A stretch of DNA of 64,000 nt from Betaproteobacteria bacterium LSUCC0117 (GTDB taxonomy: Bacteria; Pseudomonadota; Gammaproteobacteria; Burkholderiales; Burkholderiaceae_C): positions 124,001 to 188,000 of the forward strand of contig JAUJFZ010000002.1 in the NCBI GenBank assembly GCA_030441535.1, given 5' to 3'. A model generated the notes under the pieces. The model ran no database searches and was not told the DNA's origin. It was given only the letters and a program-made list of their open reading frames with translations. Both the position numbers and the translations under genes were made by a program. How positions within the stretch are numbered: position 1 is the stretch's first letter; each line of letters starts with the position of its first letter. Shown piece by piece: positions 35,346 through 43,042 of the stretch.

Positions 35346-36331
35346 AGCCACCGCCGCCATTTGGCGATGACTAAACCGCCGATTACCACGCAGACCATCG
35401 CGGCCAATACGGCGAAGTAGCCGTACTGCCATTGCAGTTCTGGCATATTGGCGAAGTTCATGCCATAGATGCCTGCAATCAAGGTGAGCGGTAAAAAAAT
35501 CACGGTGAAAGCCGTGAAGATTTTCATGATCTGGTTGAGTTTGTGGGAGCTGATGGAAAGGTAGCCATTGATCAAATCATCAGCCAGCTCTTGATACAAA
35601 TGGGACAGGTTGTTGACCCGCTCAAAGTGTTCCATCACGTCGTTCATTTCATGGCTCACGTCAGCAGCCAATGGCGTTGTGACGCCTGATGCTTCCTCAA
35701 CCCCCTCTCGCCAATCTCTCACCGTATTGCAGTGGTAGATCTGCGTGCGGTGCATTTTCTTGAGCATGGTTTTGGTGCTGATGAGCTCGGCCAACATGCT
35801 GTCACTGCCAGCGACCACGATGTCGGACTCGAGTGTTTCCAGTCGTTCTTCAGTGGCCATCAAGATGGGAATATAGCGGTCGGCCACTGCGCGCAGGACG
35901 CGGCAGCTCAGTCGTATGCTGCCGATGTTCAGGTCAATGTCCTGGCGCTGCACGCGTTGCCATGTCTCGTCAATGCTTCGCGAGGGCTTGCTGTGCACCG
36001 TTACCAACAGGCCATCAGCAATAAAAAAAGCCAATTGGTTGGTGAGGTGTTCAAGTGCCTCGGCTTGGGCATCCAAGCCGCGCATGATGAGCAGGGCATG
36101 GTCGGCGAAGAATTCGATTTTTGGCGGGTGCTTGTCGCGCAGGGCATCGGATATCGCCAGCGGATGAAACCCAAAATCATCGCTCAACCAACGCCGGGTT
36201 GCGGTCATGTCTTGTGAGAGGATATCCACCCACAAAAAGCCGCCATCGCGCCGCCATGCCGCCACTGCCTTACCGTCGCCGAATGTAACGTCTGCGGTGG
36301 TTGGGGCTTGGTAGGCGGTACGGATAGACAT
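35342..36331 (-). CDS. corA: CorA-family magnesium/cobalt transporter
   Basis: A divalent-cation channel of the 2-TM-GxN type with 329 residues. A large N-terminal cytoplasmic domain and the long stalk helix precede two C-terminal membrane helices. The selectivity motif YGMNFANMPEL follows the first helix. A basic end (AKWRRWL) completes the protein. It begins three bases after the icmF stop, so it may be read from the icmF transcript although the functions differ. Confidence 0.93.
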   Translation of the reverse strand: MSIRTAYQAPTTADVTFGDGKAVAAWRRDGGFLWVDILSQDMTATRRWLSDDFGFHPLAISDALRDKHPPKIEFFADHALLIMRGLDAQAEALEHLTNQLAFFIADGLLVTVHSKPSRSIDETWQRVQRQDIDLNIGSIRLSCRVLRAVADRYIPILMATEERLETLESDIVVAGSDSMLAELISTKTMLKKMHRTQIYHCNTVRDWREGVEEASGVTTPLAADVSHEMNDVMEHFERVNNLSHLYQELADDLINGYLSISSHKLNQIMKIFTAFTVIFLPLTLIAGIYGMNFANMPELQWQYGYFAVLAAMVCVVIGGLVIAKWRRWL

Positions 36332-36334
36332 GGC

Positions 36335-39300
36335 TTACATGTTGCGTCGATACTGTCCGCCGACTTCGAACAGGGCGTCGGTGATTTGACCCAGCGAGCA
36401 GACGCGCACCGCCTCCATCAACACTTCGAAAACGTTGTGGTTGTCTATTACGGCTTGGCGCAGACGTGCCAGTGCGGTGGGCGCGGTGTCCGCGTGACGC
36501 GCATGGAAGGCTTGTAAACGGGCGAGCTGGCTTCGCTTTTCTTCCTCGGTGGACCGCGCCAGTTCGAGTGCGTCTGGCACGGGGTCACCGTTTGGATTGC
36601 GGAAGGTGTTCACGCCAATGATGGGCAGTTCACCGGTGTGCTTTCGCATCTCGTAGGTCATGCTCTCGTCTTGAATCTTGCCGCGCTGATAGCCTGTCTC
36701 CATCGCGCCCAAGACGCCGCCGCGCTCGGCGATACGGTCGAACTCTTGCAAGACAGCTTCTTCGAGAAGCTCGGTCAGCTCTTCAATGATGAAACTGCCT
36801 TGACTGGTGTTTTCATTTTTCGCCAAGCCCCACTCGCGGTTGATGATGAGCTGAATGGCCATGGCACGGCGCACCGATTCTTCGGTCGGCGTGGTGATGG
36901 CCTCATCAAAGGCGTTGGTGTGCAAACTGTTGCAGTTGTCGTAGATCGCAATCAGGGCTTGCAGCGTGGTGCGAATGTCATTGAACTGAATCTCCTGCGC
37001 GTGCAGGCTGCGGCCGCTGGTTTGGATGTGGTACTTCAGCTTTTGGCTGCGTTCATTGGCACCATATTTTTCGCGCATGGTCACCGCCCATATGCGGCGC
37101 GCGACTCGGCCCAGCACGGTGTACTCGGGGTCCATTCCGTTGCTGAAGAAGAACGACAGGTTGGGCGCAAAGTCATCGATGTGCATGCCGCGGGCTAAAT
37201 AAGCCTCGACAAACGTGAAGCCGTTGGACAGCGTGAGTGCGAGTTGCGAAATCGGGTTGGCACCGGCTTCAGCGATGTGGTAACCGCTGATGGATACCGA
37301 GTAAAAGTTGCGCACATCGTTGGCGACGAAGTAGGCCGCTACGTCACCCATGACCTTGAGGCTGAACTCGGTTGAAAAGATGCAGGTGTTTTGCCCTTGA
37401 TCTTCTTTCAAGATGTCGGCTTGGACCGTGCCGCGCACATTGGCCAGCACCCACGCGCGCAGCTTCGTCGTCTCTTCAGCGTTGGGGTCGCGCCCGTTAT
37501 CGGCTTTAAATTTATCGATCGCTTGGTCAATGGCGGTGTTCATGAACATCGCCAAAATGGTGGGCGCAGGACCATTGATGGTCATGGAGACGCTGGTCGT
37601 TGGGCTGCACAAATCGAAGCCGTCGTACAAGACCTTCATATCGTCAAGGGTGGCAATCGAGACGCCCGAGTTACCCACCTTGCCGTAGATGTCAGGTCGT
37701 AAGTCAGGATCGTTGCCGTACAGGGTGACCGAATCAAATGCCGTCGATAACCGTTTGGCGGGCATGCCTTCCGATAGCAATTTAAAGCGGCGGTTTGTGC
37801 GGAAGGGGTCTCCTTCACCAGCAAACATCCGCGTGGGGTCCTCGCCTTCGCGCTTGAACGCAAAGGTACCCGCGGTGTATGGGAAGTTACCGGGCACGTT
37901 CTCCAGCATCAGCCACTGCAGTAACTCGCCATGGTCTTCGTATTTGGGGAGGCTAACTTTGCGTACCACCGTGCCCGACAGGCTGGTGGTGGTGAGTTGG
38001 GTACGAATTTCTTTGTCACGCACTTTGACGACAAATTCGTCAGCGCTGTAGGCTTCGCGCATGGCTGGCCATTGGGCCAGCAACGCACGGCCTTCAGCGC
38101 TGAGCTGCGCGGTGCGTTTCTCGGCCAGATCGATCGCGGCTTCGGCGGCTTTGGCGCGCTCTGGTTTGTCTTGAGTCAGCATCCAGGCTGCGGCATTGAG
38201 TTGCTGTGCCTCCCGCGCGAGCTTGGCCTCTTGGCGCACACGCGCTTTGTATTTGCGCACCGTTTCCGAAATCTCCGCCAAGTAACGCACCCGGGCAGCC
38301 GGCACGATGGGGGTCTGGTTGGAGCTGTAGCGGACCTTTGCCATGGGCAGCAGACCGTCGCTTTTCGGGAGGGGCATACCCTTGTCGTGCAAGACGGAGC
38401 GCATCGCTTGGTACAGGGCGGTCACGCCATCGTCATTGAAACGCGCAGCCATGGTGCCGAAGACGGGCATGTCTTCGTATCGGCTCTGGAAGTCTTCGCG
38501 GTTGCGTAACACCTGTTTGGCCACATCCCGCAGTGCATCCGCAGCTCCTTTGCGGTCAAATTTGTTGATCGCCACAAAGGCAGCGAAATCGAGCATGTCG
38601 ATTTTTTCAAGTTGGCTGGCGGCACCAAACTCGGGTGTCATGACGTACATCGGAATATCGACATGGGGCACGATGGCTGCATCGCCTTGGCCGATACCCG
38701 AGGTCTCGACAATGACCAAATCAAACCCTGCGGCTTTGCAACTGGCGATGACGTCGGGCAGCGCCGCGCTGATTTCAGAGCCGAATTCCCGCGTAGCCAA
38801 CGACCGCATGAAGACCCGCTGGCCGTTGCGCCATGGGGTGATGGCGTTCATGCGGATGCGGTCACCGAGCAAGGCGCCGCCACTCTTGCGTCGGCTGGGG
38901 TCGATTGACACCACGGCAATGCGCAGTTCGTCATCTTGATCGAGACGTATGCGACGAATCAACTCGTCTGTTAACGATGACTTACCGGCGCCGCCGGTGC
39001 CGGTGATACCGACAACCGGTACATGAGCGGCCTCGCTGGCTGCGCGCACCGCGGTGCGCATGTCGGGGTCTGCCTGACCGGCTTCGACTGCTGTGATGAG
39101 TTGTGAAAGCGCGCGCCAATGACCTGCATCGTGTCCTTGGATGGCGTCGAGCATCTTGGGGCCGCGCTGGGTGATGTCGACATCACAGCGCATGACCATG
39201 TCGCCGATCATGCCTTGCAGGCCCATACGCTGGCCGTCTTCCGGGCTGTAGATGCGTGTGACGCCGTAGGCTTGCAGCTCGGCAATTTCGCTGGGGACGA

Positions 39301-39634
39301 TGACACCGCCACCACCGCCAAAAATTTGAATGTGACCCGCGCCCTTTTCACGCAGCAGGTCGACCATGTATTTGAAATACTCGACGTGGCCGCCTTGGTA
39401 GGAGCTGATCGCAATGCCCTGCACGTCTTCTTGCAAGGCGGCGGTGACCACGTCGTCAACGCTGCGGTTGTGCCCGAGATGGATCACTTCGGCACCCATG
39501 CTTTGCAAGATGCGGCGCATGATGTTGATGGCCGCATCGTGGCCGTCAAACAGGCTGGCCGCCGTTACAAAGCGGACCTTATTTTTGGGACGGTAGTTTG
39601 CAAGAACTTGCGGATCTGCGGACAGGTCAGTCAT
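36335..39634 (-). CDS. icmF: fused isobutyryl-CoA mutase IcmF
   Basis: IcmF interconverts isobutyryl-CoA and n-butyryl-CoA using coenzyme B12, with its own G-protein chaperone in the chain. The 1099 residues comprise a B12-binding domain (about 1-150, base-off motif DGHDAAIN with His32), a MeaB/ArgK-like GTPase (P-loop GTGGAGKSS near 215) and the mutase TIM barrel. The barrel segments TAGTFAFKRE, NSGVSIATLDDM and QTSGRSLHAQEIQFND are recognisable. Some IcmF prefer isovaleryl/pivalyl-CoA; two active-site residues decide this and were not resolved here. A 16-bp palindrome lies just upstream. corA follows three bases downstream. Confidence 0.95.
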   Translation of the reverse strand: MTDLSADPQVLANYRPKNKVRFVTAASLFDGHDAAINIMRRILQSMGAEVIHLGHNRSVDDVVTAALQEDVQGIAISSYQGGHVEYFKYMVDLLREKGAGHIQIFGGGGGVIVPSEIAELQAYGVTRIYSPEDGQRMGLQGMIGDMVMRCDVDITQRGPKMLDAIQGHDAGHWRALSQLITAVEAGQADPDMRTAVRAASEAAHVPVVGITGTGGAGKSSLTDELIRRIRLDQDDELRIAVVSIDPSRRKSGGALLGDRIRMNAITPWRNGQRVFMRSLATREFGSEISAALPDVIASCKAAGFDLVIVETSGIGQGDAAIVPHVDIPMYVMTPEFGAASQLEKIDMLDFAAFVAINKFDRKGAADALRDVAKQVLRNREDFQSRYEDMPVFGTMAARFNDDGVTALYQAMRSVLHDKGMPLPKSDGLLPMAKVRYSSNQTPIVPAARVRYLAEISETVRKYKARVRQEAKLAREAQQLNAAAWMLTQDKPERAKAAEAAIDLAEKRTAQLSAEGRALLAQWPAMREAYSADEFVVKVRDKEIRTQLTTTSLSGTVVRKVSLPKYEDHGELLQWLMLENVPGNFPYTAGTFAFKREGEDPTRMFAGEGDPFRTNRRFKLLSEGMPAKRLSTAFDSVTLYGNDPDLRPDIYGKVGNSGVSIATLDDMKVLYDGFDLCSPTTSVSMTINGPAPTILAMFMNTAIDQAIDKFKADNGRDPNAEETTKLRAWVLANVRGTVQADILKEDQGQNTCIFSTEFSLKVMGDVAAYFVANDVRNFYSVSISGYHIAEAGANPISQLALTLSNGFTFVEAYLARGMHIDDFAPNLSFFFSNGMDPEYTVLGRVARRIWAVTMREKYGANERSQKLKYHIQTSGRSLHAQEIQFNDIRTTLQALIAIYDNCNSLHTNAFDEAITTPTEESVRRAMAIQLIINREWGLAKNENTSQGSFIIEELTELLEEAVLQEFDRIAERGGVLGAMETGYQRGKIQDESMTYEMRKHTGELPIIGVNTFRNPNGDPVPDALELARSTEEEKRSQLARLQAFHARHADTAPTALARLRQAVIDNHNVFEVLMEAVRVCSLGQITDALFEVGGQYRRNM

Positions 39635-39660
39635 GGTGGGCTCACGGTAGATGAACTATG

Positions 39661-39676
39661 ACGTTTACGTAAACGT
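39661..39676. promoter_or_regulatory. perfect 16-bp palindrome upstream of icmF
   Basis: ACGTTTACGTAAACGT is fully self-complementary and sits 27 bases before the icmF start. From memory it resembles the sites proposed for LiuR-type MerR regulators of branched-chain amino acid and acyl-CoA degradation, which would suit icmF. No such regulator gene is in the window, so it would act from elsewhere. Confidence 0.6.
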
Positions 39677-39725
39677 AAACCAAAAGCAAATCTTAACCGA
39701 GAACCCCCCAGCTGAAAAGCGTCGT

Positions 39726-40229
39726 TTAGCCCCGTATGCGACTGCTGATCCACATGCTGATGAGCATGGCGGGGACGAACCACACCAGGTCACCATTGGT
39801 TGTCCAGGCCGCTAACGCAGGACCTGGGCAGAAACCACCCAATGCCCAGCCCACGCCGAACATCGCGCCGCCGCTGATCAGCGGCCAGTCCACATCGGTG
39901 CGGTTGGGGAGTGAAAAGGTCGTCGTCAGCCAGGGTTTGGCGCTTTTTAGCGTCTCTTTGTGGTTGCCATCGGGCTGGGTATGGCGGTATGCAATCAGCG
40001 TCACGATCACGGCGCCACCCATCACGAAGGCCAAGCTGGGGTCCCATTCGTCCGGCACCGCATCGGTGAAGAGCGCGGCAACGTTCAAAAAGCCGATGAC
40101 CTTCGCGGGGTCCGTCATGCCAGATATCACAAGCCCGGCGGCGAACAAGACACCAGCCAAGAGGCCCATTAGAATGCCGCGGGCGCTGTCGCTGATATCG
40201 GCTGTTTGGGTTGTCGTTGTGGTTGTCAT
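39726..40229 (-). CDS. YeeE/YedE-family sulfur transporter subunit (C-terminal half type)
   Basis: A 167-residue membrane protein with about four helices. It is one half of the split YeeE/YedE pair implicated in uptake or exchange of thiosulfate or other sulfur species. The conserved motifs SGMTDPAKVIGFL and GWALGGFCPGPALA (Cys134) are present. GGAGG five bases before the ATG at 40229 supports that start over a longer frame to 40358. Its ATG region overlaps the end of the partner gene by four bases, so the two are coupled. The downstream sulfur genes are on the opposite strand. Confidence 0.88.
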   Translation of the reverse strand: MTTTTTTQTADISDSARGILMGLLAGVLFAAGLVISGMTDPAKVIGFLNVAALFTDAVPDEWDPSLAFVMGGAVIVTLIAYRHTQPDGNHKETLKSAKPWLTTTFSLPNRTDVDWPLISGGAMFGVGWALGGFCPGPALAAWTTNGDLVWFVPAMLISMWISSRIRG

Positions 40230-40666
40230 GCGGCACCTCCTGCCATTAAACCGGTCACGGTGACGGTCAGCATTGCAACGCCCATGAAGACGGCAACCGC
40301 GACCAAAGAACGAGCAGATCGGCGACCCAGACCACAGACCCCATGGCCTGATGTGCAACCGCTACCGCGGATCGTGCCGTAACCCACCAGTACGCCTGCC
40401 AGTATCAAGAGGCCGGGCGAGCGTGCGGGCATCGCTGTGCTGACGTCAAAGACGTTTGTAAACCAAGCGCCACCCAAGATGAGACCTGCAATAAACGCCG
40501 CGCGCCAGCTGACGAAAGCACTGAGACTGCGCTTTTCGATCACGGGTTGCACAGCACCCATGGTGAGGCCGCTGATCCCGGTAACGCGACCAAACGCGGC
40601 CAATACCAGCCAGCTCGACAGGCCGATTAGCACGCCACCGATCGTGGCTTGTAGAAAAGGATGCAT
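40226..40666 (-). CDS. YeeE/YedE-family sulfur transporter subunit (N-terminal half type)
   Basis: The partner half-transporter, with 146 residues and four hydrophobic segments. The signature GSGCTSGHGVCG carries Cys104 and Cys111, residues that in YeeE relay the sulfur substrate. AAGGAA precedes the ATG. It is divergent from the CsoR-family repressor, with the operator 34 bases upstream, so it is probably induced together with the persulfide dioxygenase fusion. Confidence 0.9.
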   Translation of the reverse strand: MHPFLQATIGGVLIGLSSWLVLAAFGRVTGISGLTMGAVQPVIEKRSLSAFVSWRAAFIAGLILGGAWFTNVFDVSTAMPARSPGLLILAGVLVGYGTIRGSGCTSGHGVCGLGRRSARSLVAVAVFMGVAMLTVTVTGLMAGGAA

Positions 40667-40693
40667 GGATAAATTCCTTCAAAAAGAAAAAGG

Positions 40694-40723
40694 TTGTTGT
40701 ATACCCCTGGGAGTATATATAAT
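40694..40723 (+). promoter_or_regulatory. CsoR-type operator filling the -35/-10 spacer of the repressor promoter
   Basis: -35 TTGTTG at 40694-40699 and -10 TATAAT at 40718-40723 are 18 bases apart. The whole spacer is TATACCCCTGGGAGTATA (40700-40717), symmetric at seven of nine positions. Its C-rich/G-rich core flanked by TATA resembles operators of the CsoR/CstR repressor family. Binding here would block the plus-strand promoter and lie close upstream of the divergent YeeE genes, so one site could control both transcripts. Confidence 0.75.
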
Positions 40724-40768
40724 AATCGCTAGTCAACGCAAATTTATTTTTTTAAATGAAAGATCGCC

Positions 40769-41014
40769 ATGACAAGCCTGACAGATGAAACCCGTAAAAA
40801 AGCGCTGGTGATGCGCCTCAAGCGTATTGAGGGTCAATTACGCGGCATTCAAAATTTGATTGAATCGGGCTCCGATTGCGAGGCGGTTGCCCAGCAAATG
40901 AGCGCGTCACGAAAGGCACTGGATAAAGCCTTCTTCACACTGGTTGGCTGTGTGATCGCACAGGGTGAGATCGAAGGCGATGACATCGCGACCATGCTGG
41001 CGAAATTTGCGTAA
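40769..41014 (+). CDS. CsoR/FrmR-family (DUF156) repressor, probable persulfide sensor
   Basis: An 81-residue all-helical repressor with the family core RLKRIEGQLRGIQNLIE followed by Cys37. A second Cys is at 61. CsoR would have His and Cys 25 and 29 residues after the first Cys. FrmR has His at +25, and CstR has Cys at +29. Here the second Cys is at +24 and the copper-site His is absent, arguing against copper. Neighbours (YeeE/YedE pair, persulfide dioxygenase-rhodanese fusion) point to sensing of reactive sulfur. It is followed 36 bases later by the dioxygenase fusion gene. Confidence 0.88.
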   Translation: MTSLTDETRKKALVMRLKRIEGQLRGIQNLIESGSDCEAVAQQMSASRKALDKAFFTLVGCVIAQGEIEGDDIATMLAKFA

Positions 41015-41050
41015 ACCTTAAATTTTTAGAACTTAGACTGGAGTAAACCC

Positions 41051-42181
41051 ATGACAAAAGCGACAGCCGCTGCGCCCATCCAATTGTTTGATGCCCCATC
41101 CGGCACCTACACCTACATCTTGATGCACCCCGAAACGCGCGATGCCATCATCATTGACCCGGTTGAAGAGCAGATCGATCGCGACCTTGAGGTGTTGAAG
41201 TCTTACAACCTCAACTTGCGATTCGCGGTTGAGACGCATGCCCACGCCGATCACATCACCAGCGCTGCCAAGTTGGTGGAGCTCACTGGCGCTAAGACGG
41301 CCGCGCCCGCCGATTGCGGTATCACGACCGCCAACATCCAACTCAAGCACGGCGACACATTGGCGTGTGGTACCGAGACCCTCAAGGCATTGCACACGCC
41401 GGGGCACACGGGTGGCAGCATGTGTTTCGTGTGGGGCGATCACGTCTTCACCGGCGACACGCTCCTCATCAATGGGTGTGGCCGGACCGACTTCCAGTCT
41501 GGCAGTGCGCAAGCGTTGTATCAAAGCATCCAGCAGCATCTGTTTACCTTGCCCGACGAGACCACGGTCTGGCCCGGTCACGATTACCAGGGGCGTACGC
41601 ACACAACCATTGGATTCGAAAAGCAAAACAACCAGCGATTGGCCGGTAAGACCGAGGCTGAATTCGTCGCAATCATGGATGGCTTGAACCTGCCTCGTCC
41701 TAAACGCATCGACGAGGCGGTGCCGGCCAACTTGACCTCCGGTGTACGCCATGACGCTGGCGAACACCAGGCCCTGTCGGCACCTAACGCGGCTGAAGGC
41801 TATGCCGGCGATGTCAGCTGTGCGTTGGCGTGGGCTTGGGTGCAAGCTGGCGACGCCGTGTTGGTCGATGTCCGTTCAGATGCCGAGCGCGAGTGGGTCG
41901 GTTACGTGCCCGGTGCCGTAGCGGTGCCTTTCAAGCAATGGCCCGGTATGGTCGAAAATGCGGCGCTTGATGCGCAGCTAAAAGCCGTCGGCGAAAGTAA
42001 TAAATTAGTGCTGCTTTGCCGTAGTGGCGTGCGTTCGATTGCGGTTGCCAAGCGTGCTGCGGCCCTCGGCCTAGAGGCTTACAACATTTTGGAGGGGTTC
42101 GAAGGTGACCCCGATACCCATGGCCACCGCGGTACCCGTGGCGGCTGGCGCGCACGTGGTTTGCCTTGGCGCCAAAACTGA
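41051..42181 (+). CDS. persulfide dioxygenase-rhodanese fusion protein
   Basis: An ETHE1/Blh-type non-haem iron dioxygenase fused to a rhodanese, which would oxidise glutathione persulfide to sulfite and make thiosulfate. The MBL domain (about 1-240) has THAHADH (His63, His65, Asp67, His68), HTPGHTGGS, TGDTLLI and WPGHDY. The rhodanese domain (about 265-376) has the active loop CRSGVRS with Cys323. TGGAG precedes the ATG. It shares the operator-controlled transcript with the CsoR-like repressor. No sulfide:quinone reductase gene is present nearby. Confidence 0.94.
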   Translation: MTKATAAAPIQLFDAPSGTYTYILMHPETRDAIIIDPVEEQIDRDLEVLKSYNLNLRFAVETHAHADHITSAAKLVELTGAKTAAPADCGITTANIQLKHGDTLACGTETLKALHTPGHTGGSMCFVWGDHVFTGDTLLINGCGRTDFQSGSAQALYQSIQQHLFTLPDETTVWPGHDYQGRTHTTIGFEKQNNQRLAGKTEAEFVAIMDGLNLPRPKRIDEAVPANLTSGVRHDAGEHQALSAPNAAEGYAGDVSCALAWAWVQAGDAVLVDVRSDAEREWVGYVPGAVAVPFKQWPGMVENAALDAQLKAVGESNKLVLLCRSGVRSIAVAKRAAALGLEAYNILEGFEGDPDTHGHRGTRGGWRARGLPWRQN

Positions 42182-42242
42182 TTGGATGGGTGCCCGTCGG
42201 CGAATGGGCGGGAAAACACGTAAGAAAGCGACACAAATGCCG

Positions 42243-42270
42243 CTGACTCTGGCGAATGAGCGGCGATAAT
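42243..42270 (+). promoter_or_regulatory. candidate promoter giving a leaderless coaX transcript
   Basis: CTGACT (42243-42248) and GATAAT (42265-42270) are separated by 16 bases. The -10 ends seven bases before the coaX ATG, so transcription should begin at or next to the start codon. No ribosome site is present, consistent with leaderless translation. Confidence 0.45.
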
Positions 42271-42277
42271 TCCGCTC

Positions 42278-43042
42278 ATGACATTCCTGGCGATTGACGT
42301 AGGCAACACGCGGTTGAAGTGGGCACTTTATGACCACGCCGCGCCGGGCGCGCACGTCATCGCGCACGGGGCACAGTTTCTAGAGCACATTGACCAGTTA
42401 GGCGAGACCGACTGGGCTGCGCTCCCGGTGCCAAAACGGATGTTGGGCTGCGTCGTCGCTGGCGCCGCTGTGATGCGCCGCGTCGAAGAGCAGCTGGACA
42501 TCTGGGACGTCGCGCCCCAATGGGTGGTGCCTTCCGAGCGTGAGGGCGGTGTTATCAACGGGTATGACCATCCGGCGCGGTTAGGCGCCGATCGGTGGGT
42601 AGCCATGATCGGTGCGCACCGGCGTTTGCTGGCTCGTGGCGATCACAGACCGTGCATCGTGGTCATGGTGGGAACGGCGGTAACCGTGGAGGCCCTGGAT
42701 GCAGAGGGTCATTTTCTGGGCGGGATCATCATGCCCGGGCACGGCATCATGCTGCGTGCCCTCGAATCTGGCACCGCGGGCTTGCACGTGCCCACCGGCG
42801 ACGTGGTGCCATTCCCCAAGAATACCAGCGACGCACTCACCAGCGGCGGCACTTTTGCCATCGCGGGTGCGGTTGCGCACATGGAACTGCAGCTTCAAAA
42901 ACACACGGGCGTGAAGCCTGCCTGCCTGATGACCGGCGGTGCGGGTTGGAAGATGGTCCCCAGCATGCAGCTGGAGGTGGAGTTGGTCGAATCTTTGGTG
43001 ATGGACGGTCTACTAGAGATCGCTAAACTCCGCGGTTTTTAA
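42278..43042 (+). CDS. coaX: type III pantothenate kinase
   Basis: CoaX phosphorylates pantothenate, the first step to coenzyme A. The 254-residue protein belongs to the ASKHA fold. The phosphate-1 motif AIDVGNTRLKW is at about 5-15, then RLGADRW and the ATP-site GGIIMPGHGIMLRAL, followed by the glycine-rich LMTGGAGWKM. No ribosome site precedes the ATG, and GATAAT ends seven bases before it. The stop interlocks with the convergent amidohydrolase stop in TTAA. In other betaproteobacteria coaX often sits beside birA, but not here. Confidence 0.95.
   Translation: MTFLAIDVGNTRLKWALYDHAAPGAHVIAHGAQFLEHIDQLGETDWAALPVPKRMLGCVVAGAAVMRRVEEQLDIWDVAPQWVVPSEREGGVINGYDHPARLGADRWVAMIGAHRRLLARGDHRPCIVVMVGTAVTVEALDAEGHFLGGIIMPGHGIMLRALESGTAGLHVPTGDVVPFPKNTSDALTSGGTFAIAGAVAHMELQLQKHTGVKPACLMTGGAGWKMVPSMQLEVELVESLVMDGLLEIAKLRGF

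Noticed and set aside
41033..41845. 270-codon open frame on the minus strand
   Set aside because: It is antisense to the persulfide dioxygenase fusion, whose motifs are unmistakable; low-complexity composition is typical of shadow frames in GC-rich DNA.
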